Shown piece by piece: positions 60,699-64,000 of a stretch of 64,000 nucleotides of DNA. The translations under genes and the position numbers were made by a program. The notes beneath the pieces were generated by a model, which saw nothing but the letters and a program-made list of their open reading frames with translations, did not search any database and was not told the DNA's origin. How positions within the stretch are numbered: position 1 is the stretch's first letter; each line of letters begins with the position of its first letter. Source of the stretch: Halovulum dunhuangense (lineage in GTDB: Bacteria > Pseudomonadota > Alphaproteobacteria > Rhodobacterales > Rhodobacteraceae); contig NZ_JABFBC010000004.1 of the NCBI RefSeq assembly GCF_013093415.1, positions 1 to 64,000 on the forward strand. The letters are read 5' to 3'.

Positions 60699-63600
60699 AT
60701 GAGCCATCTGCTCGACAGACTGAACTTCTTCCAGAGCAAGGAACTGGAGCAATTCTCGGACGGTTGGGGTCAGACCACCCGCGAGAACCGCGACTGGGAA
60801 GATACCTACCGGAACCGCTGGCGGCACGACAAGATCGTGCGCTCGACCCACGGGGTGAACTGTACCGGGTCGTGCTCGTGGAAGATCTACGTCAAGTCCG
60901 GCATCGTCACCTGGGAGACGCAGCAGACCGACTATCCCCGGACCCGCGCCGGCCTGCCCAACCACGAGCCGCGCGGCTGCGCGCGCGGCGCGTCCTACAG
61001 CTGGTATCTCTATTCCGCCAACCGGGTGAAGAACCCGCTGATCCGCGGCGCCCTGATGCGCGCCTGGCGCAAGAAGCGCGAGACGATGACCCCGGTTGCC
61101 GCCTGGGCCGCGATCCAGAACGACCCCGCGTTGCGCGATGCGATCAACAAGGCCCGCGGCAAGGGCGGCTTCGTGCGCGCGACCTGGGACGAGGCGACCG
61201 AGATCGTGGCGGCGGCCAATGCCTACACGACCAAGACTTACGGCCCCGACCGGGTGTTCGGCTTCTCGCCGATCCCCGCGATGTCGATGGTCAGCTACGC
61301 CGCCGGCACCCGCTACCTGAGCCTGCTGGGCGGCACCTGCATGTCCTTCTACGACTGGTATTGCGACCTGCCGCCAGCCAGCCCCCAGACCTGGGGCGAG
61401 CAGACCGACGTGCCGGAATCGGCCGACTGGTACAATGCGGGCTTCCTGATGCTGTGGGGCTCGAACGTGCCGCAGACACGGACCCCCGACGCGCATTTCT
61501 ACACCGAGGTGCGTTATCGCGGCACGAAGTCCGCCGTGGTCAGCCCCGACTATTCCGAGGCCGCCAAGTTCGGCGACATCTGGCTGAACCCGCAGGCCGG
61601 CACGGATGCGGCGCTGGCGATGGCCATGGGCCATGTGATCCTGCGCGAATTCCACATCGACCGGCAGGCGGAATACTTCGAGGACTACGCCCGCCGCTAC
61701 ACCGACATGCCGATGCTGGTGGTGCTGGACGAAAGGGACGGCCGGCTGGTCCCCGGCCGGATGCTGCGGGCCGATGATTTCGACGACAAGCTGGGCGAGA
61801 CCAACAACCCCGACTGGAAGACCGTCGCCTATGACGAAGCGTCGGACCGGATCGTGGCGCCCAACGGCTCGATCGGCTTTCGCTGGGGCGAGGAGGGGCG
61901 GTGGAACCTGGAGGAGCAGGCGAAAGGGGCGGGGACAAGGCTGCGCCTGAGCCAGATCCTCGATGACGACCACGACGCGGTGGTCGGGGTCGATTTCCCC
62001 TATTTCGGCGGCGTGGCGACGGAAAATTTCGTCAAGTGCGACGCGCCCGAGGTGCTGACCCGGAACATTCCCGCGCGGCGGATCAAGCTTGCAGACGGCA
62101 GGGAGGTGCTGGTCGCCACCGTCTTCGACCTGTTCTGCGCCAATTACGGGCTGGATCGCGGCCTGGGCGGTGACTGGGTGTCGAAGGATTTCGACGACGA
62201 CATGCCCTACACCCCCGCCTGGGCCGAACGGATCACCGGGGTCGAGCGGGAGAAGATCATCGCGGTCGCCCGCGAATTCGCGGGCAACGCCGAGAAGACC
62301 CGCGGCAAGTCCATGGTCATCCTGGGCGCCGGCCTGAACCACTGGTACCACATGGACATGAGCTACCGCGGCATCATCAACATGCTGGTGATGTGCGGCT
62401 GCATCGGCCAGGAGGGCGGCGGCTGGTCGCATTACGTTGGCCAGGAAAAGCTGCGCCCGCAGACCGGCTGGACGCCGCTGGCCTTCGCGCTGGACTGGAA
62501 CCGCCCGCCGCGGCACATGAACTCGACCAGCGCCTGGTATGCCCACACCGACCAGTGGCGCTACGAGACCCTGCGCGCGGGCGAGATCCTGTCGCCCACC
62601 GCCCCCGAGGGCGACTGGGACATATCCCTCATCGACTACAACATCCGCGCGGAACGCATGGGCTGGCTGCCGTCGGCGCCTCAACTCAAGACCAACCCGC
62701 TGGAGGTGTCGAAACAGGCCAGGGCGGCGGGCAGGGAGATCAAGGACTACGTCGCCGAACGGCTGAAATCCGGCGATCTGGAAATGTCCTGCCAGGACCC
62801 GGACGCACCCGAGAACTGGCCGCGCAACCTGTTCGTCTGGCGGTCCAATCTGCTGGGGTCGTCCGGCAAGGGGCACGAGTACTTCCTCAAGCACCTGCTG
62901 GGCACCGATCACGGCGTGATGGGCAAGGACCTGGGCGAGGAAGGACAGGCCATGCCGAAGGAAGCAGTCTGGCATGACGAGGCGCCCAAGGGAAAGCTCG
63001 ACTTGCTGGTGACCATCGACTTCCGCATGTCGACCACGGCGGTCTATTCCGACATCGTGCTGCCGACGGCCAGCTGGTACGAAAAGGACGACCTGAACAC
63101 GTCCGACATGCACCCGTTCATCCACCCGCTTCAGGCGGCGGTGGACCCGGCCTACGAGAGCAGGTCTGATTGGGAGATCTTCAAGACGATCGCGGCCAAG
63201 TTCTCTGAAGTCGCACCCGAGGTGCTGGGGGTCGAGACCGACATCGTCCAGCTTCCGCTGCTGCACGACACGCCCGGCGAACTGGCGCAGGCGGATGTGC
63301 GCGACTGGAAAAAGGGCGAATGCGACCTGATCCCGGGCAGGACCGCGCCGAACTATGTGGCGGTCGAGCGGGATTATCCCAACCTGTACAAGAAGTTCAC
63401 TTCCGTCGGGCCGCTGCTGGAAAAGCTGGGCAACGGTGGCAAGGGGATCAACTGGGACACCAGGACAGAGGTCGGGCACCTGCGCGACCTGAACGGGGTG
63501 GTGCAGGACGAGGGCGTGTCACTGGGCCAGCCCAAGCTGGAAACCGCCATCGACGCGGCCGAGATGATCCTGATGCTCGCGCCCGAGACCAACGGCGAGG

Positions 63601-64000
63601 TGGCCGTGAAGGCGTGGGAGGAACTGGAAAAGCCCACCGGCCGCCACCACGCGCACCTGGCGGAAGGGGCGCATCACACCAAGATCCGCTTCCGCGACAT
63701 CGCCGCGCAACCGCGCAAGATCATCTCCAGCCCCACCTGGTCGGGCATCGAGTCCGAGGAAGTCTGCTACAACGCCGGCTACACCAACGTGCACGAGCTG
63801 ATCCCGTGGCGCACGCTGACGGGGCGACAGCAGCTCTACCAGGATCATCTGTGGATGCGGGCCTTCGGCGAGGGCTTCGTCAGCTACCGCCCGCCGGTGG
63901 ACCTCAAGACCATCACCGCGGCCGTGAACAACGACGCGGCCGAGGGCAGCCCGCATGTCGTGCTGAACTTCATCACCCCGCACCAGAAATGGGGCATCCA
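60699..64000 (+). CDS. narG: Respiratory nitrate reductase alpha subunit (partial, cut by the window end)
   Basis: The frame stays open from the ATG at 60699 to the last base, about 1,100 of the usual 1,240-1,260 residues. It holds the molybdenum cofactor and reduces nitrate to nitrite on the cytoplasmic side. His51, Cys55 and Cys59 in HGVNCTGSC plus Cys94 form the FS0 iron-sulfur site, and an aspartate near 223 in YDWYCDLPP is the molybdenum ligand. ADWYNAGFLMLWGSNVPQTRTPDAHF and YRGIINMLVMCGCIGQEGGGWSHYVGQEK are typical of NarG. There is no Tat signal, as expected for the membrane-bound Nar type. GAAAGGAAAG precedes the start. narH, narJ and narI are expected just beyond the window. Confidence 0.97.
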   Translation, partial: MSHLLDRLNFFQSKELEQFSDGWGQTTRENRDWEDTYRNRWRHDKIVRSTHGVNCTGSCSWKIYVKSGIVTWETQQTDYPRTRAGLPNHEPRGCARGASYSWYLYSANRVKNPLIRGALMRAWRKKRETMTPVAAWAAIQNDPALRDAINKARGKGGFVRATWDEATEIVAAANAYTTKTYGPDRVFGFSPIPAMSMVSYAAGTRYLSLLGGTCMSFYDWYCDLPPASPQTWGEQTDVPESADWYNAGFLMLWGSNVPQTRTPDAHFYTEVRYRGTKSAVVSPDYSEAAKFGDIWLNPQAGTDAALAMAMGHVILREFHIDRQAEYFEDYARRYTDMPMLVVLDERDGRLVPGRMLRADDFDDKLGETNNPDWKTVAYDEASDRIVAPNGSIGFRWGEEGRWNLEEQAKGAGTRLRLSQILDDDHDAVVGVDFPYFGGVATENFVKCDAPEVLTRNIPARRIKLADGREVLVATVFDLFCANYGLDRGLGGDWVSKDFDDDMPYTPAWAERITGVEREKIIAVAREFAGNAEKTRGKSMVILGAGLNHWYHMDMSYRGIINMLVMCGCIGQEGGGWSHYVGQEKLRPQTGWTPLAFALDWNRPPRHMNSTSAWYAHTDQWRYETLRAGEILSPTAPEGDWDISLIDYNIRAERMGWLPSAPQLKTNPLEVSKQARAAGREIKDYVAERLKSGDLEMSCQDPDAPENWPRNLFVWRSNLLGSSGKGHEYFLKHLLGTDHGVMGKDLGEEGQAMPKEAVWHDEAPKGKLDLLVTIDFRMSTTAVYSDIVLPTASWYEKDDLNTSDMHPFIHPLQAAVDPAYESRSDWEIFKTIAAKFSEVAPEVLGVETDIVQLPLLHDTPGELAQADVRDWKKGECDLIPGRTAPNYVAVERDYPNLYKKFTSVGPLLEKLGNGGKGINWDTRTEVGHLRDLNGVVQDEGVSLGQPKLETAIDAAEMILMLAPETNGEVAVKAWEELEKPTGRHHAHLAEGAHHTKIRFRDIAAQPRKIISSPTWSGIESEEVCYNAGYTNVHELIPWRTLTGRQQLYQDHLWMRAFGEGFVSYRPPVDLKTITAAVNNDAAEGSPHVVLNFITPHQKWGI

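Noticed and set aside
57776-60739. A 987-codon open frame on the minus strand opposite narK
   Set aside because: It is antisense to a fully recognisable transporter, is rich in Arg, Gln, His and Asp with no known domain, and arises from high GC at third codon positions.
60540-63479. A 979-codon open frame on the minus strand opposite narG
   Set aside because: Antisense to narG, whose iron-sulfur and molybdenum motifs are intact; the antisense product has no recognisable motif.

Overview
The window is high-GC DNA with dense, often overlapping genes. Its content points to an alphaproteobacterium of the Rhodobacterales, and the right end looks most like a Paracoccus-type denitrifier. That end carries a cysteine-free Fnr-family regulator (NarR-like) divergent from a fused NarK1-NarK2 transporter, with narG directly behind it, which is the arrangement known from Paracoccus. 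Species identity is inference. I saw no rRNA, tRNA, insertion sequence, CRISPR array, phage gene or replication origin.

Layout. (1) 61-8334: a sugar/polyol uptake and oxidation locus. A regulator that fuses a winged helix to a MalE-like binding domain sits with one SDR dehydrogenase. It is divergent from a ribose-type ABC transporter that contains a second, paralogous SDR. A repeated palindromic element lies between the two arms. (2) 8434-13195, minus strand: LysR regulator, DUF1445 protein and a TRAP transporter. (3) 13338-21646: a gamma-glutamyltransferase-like enzyme, a TetR regulator, an NMT1/SsuA-type ABC transporter, an amidohydrolase, an NTF2-like protein and a polysaccharide-deacetylase-fold hydrolase. 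Two related TetR-type operators tie these into one probable regulon for an unidentified nitrogen-containing compound. (4) 21747-26423: a PQQ-type dehydrogenase, a small cytochrome c, a ferric-reductase-like flavoprotein and a pentaheme cytochrome c; the last two diverge from an Fnr/Nnr-like box. (5) 26548-31686: LysR, a CuyA/DcyD-like PLP lyase and a polar amino-acid ABC transporter.

(6) 31843-39638: a surface-polysaccharide locus. It has a truncated glycosyltransferase remnant, two GT2 glycosyltransferases, one strongly AT-rich glycosyltransferase that is probably acquired, a flippase, and rfbA-rfbD-rfbB-rfbC for dTDP-L-rhamnose. (7) 40159-46155: the urea transporter urtABCDE. (8) 46626-49456: a multi-pass NarX-type histidine kinase and a NarL-type response regulator. 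(9) 49466-51438: a Slam-like outer-membrane protein coupled to a candidate surface lipoprotein. (10) 51768-52494: bacterioferritin and its ferredoxin.

(11) 52915-64000: nitrosative-stress and nitrate-respiration genes. An NsrR-type repressor is divergent from two hemerythrin-domain proteins with a DUF2478 protein between them, followed by nnrS and nnrU. The NarR-like regulator, the narK fusion and narG (cut by the window end) follow, with one perfect and one near-perfect Fnr box between narR and narK. Together regions 4, 10 and 11 suggest a cell that handles low oxygen, nitrate and NO, while the rest serves scavenging of sugars, urea, amino acids and organic acids.
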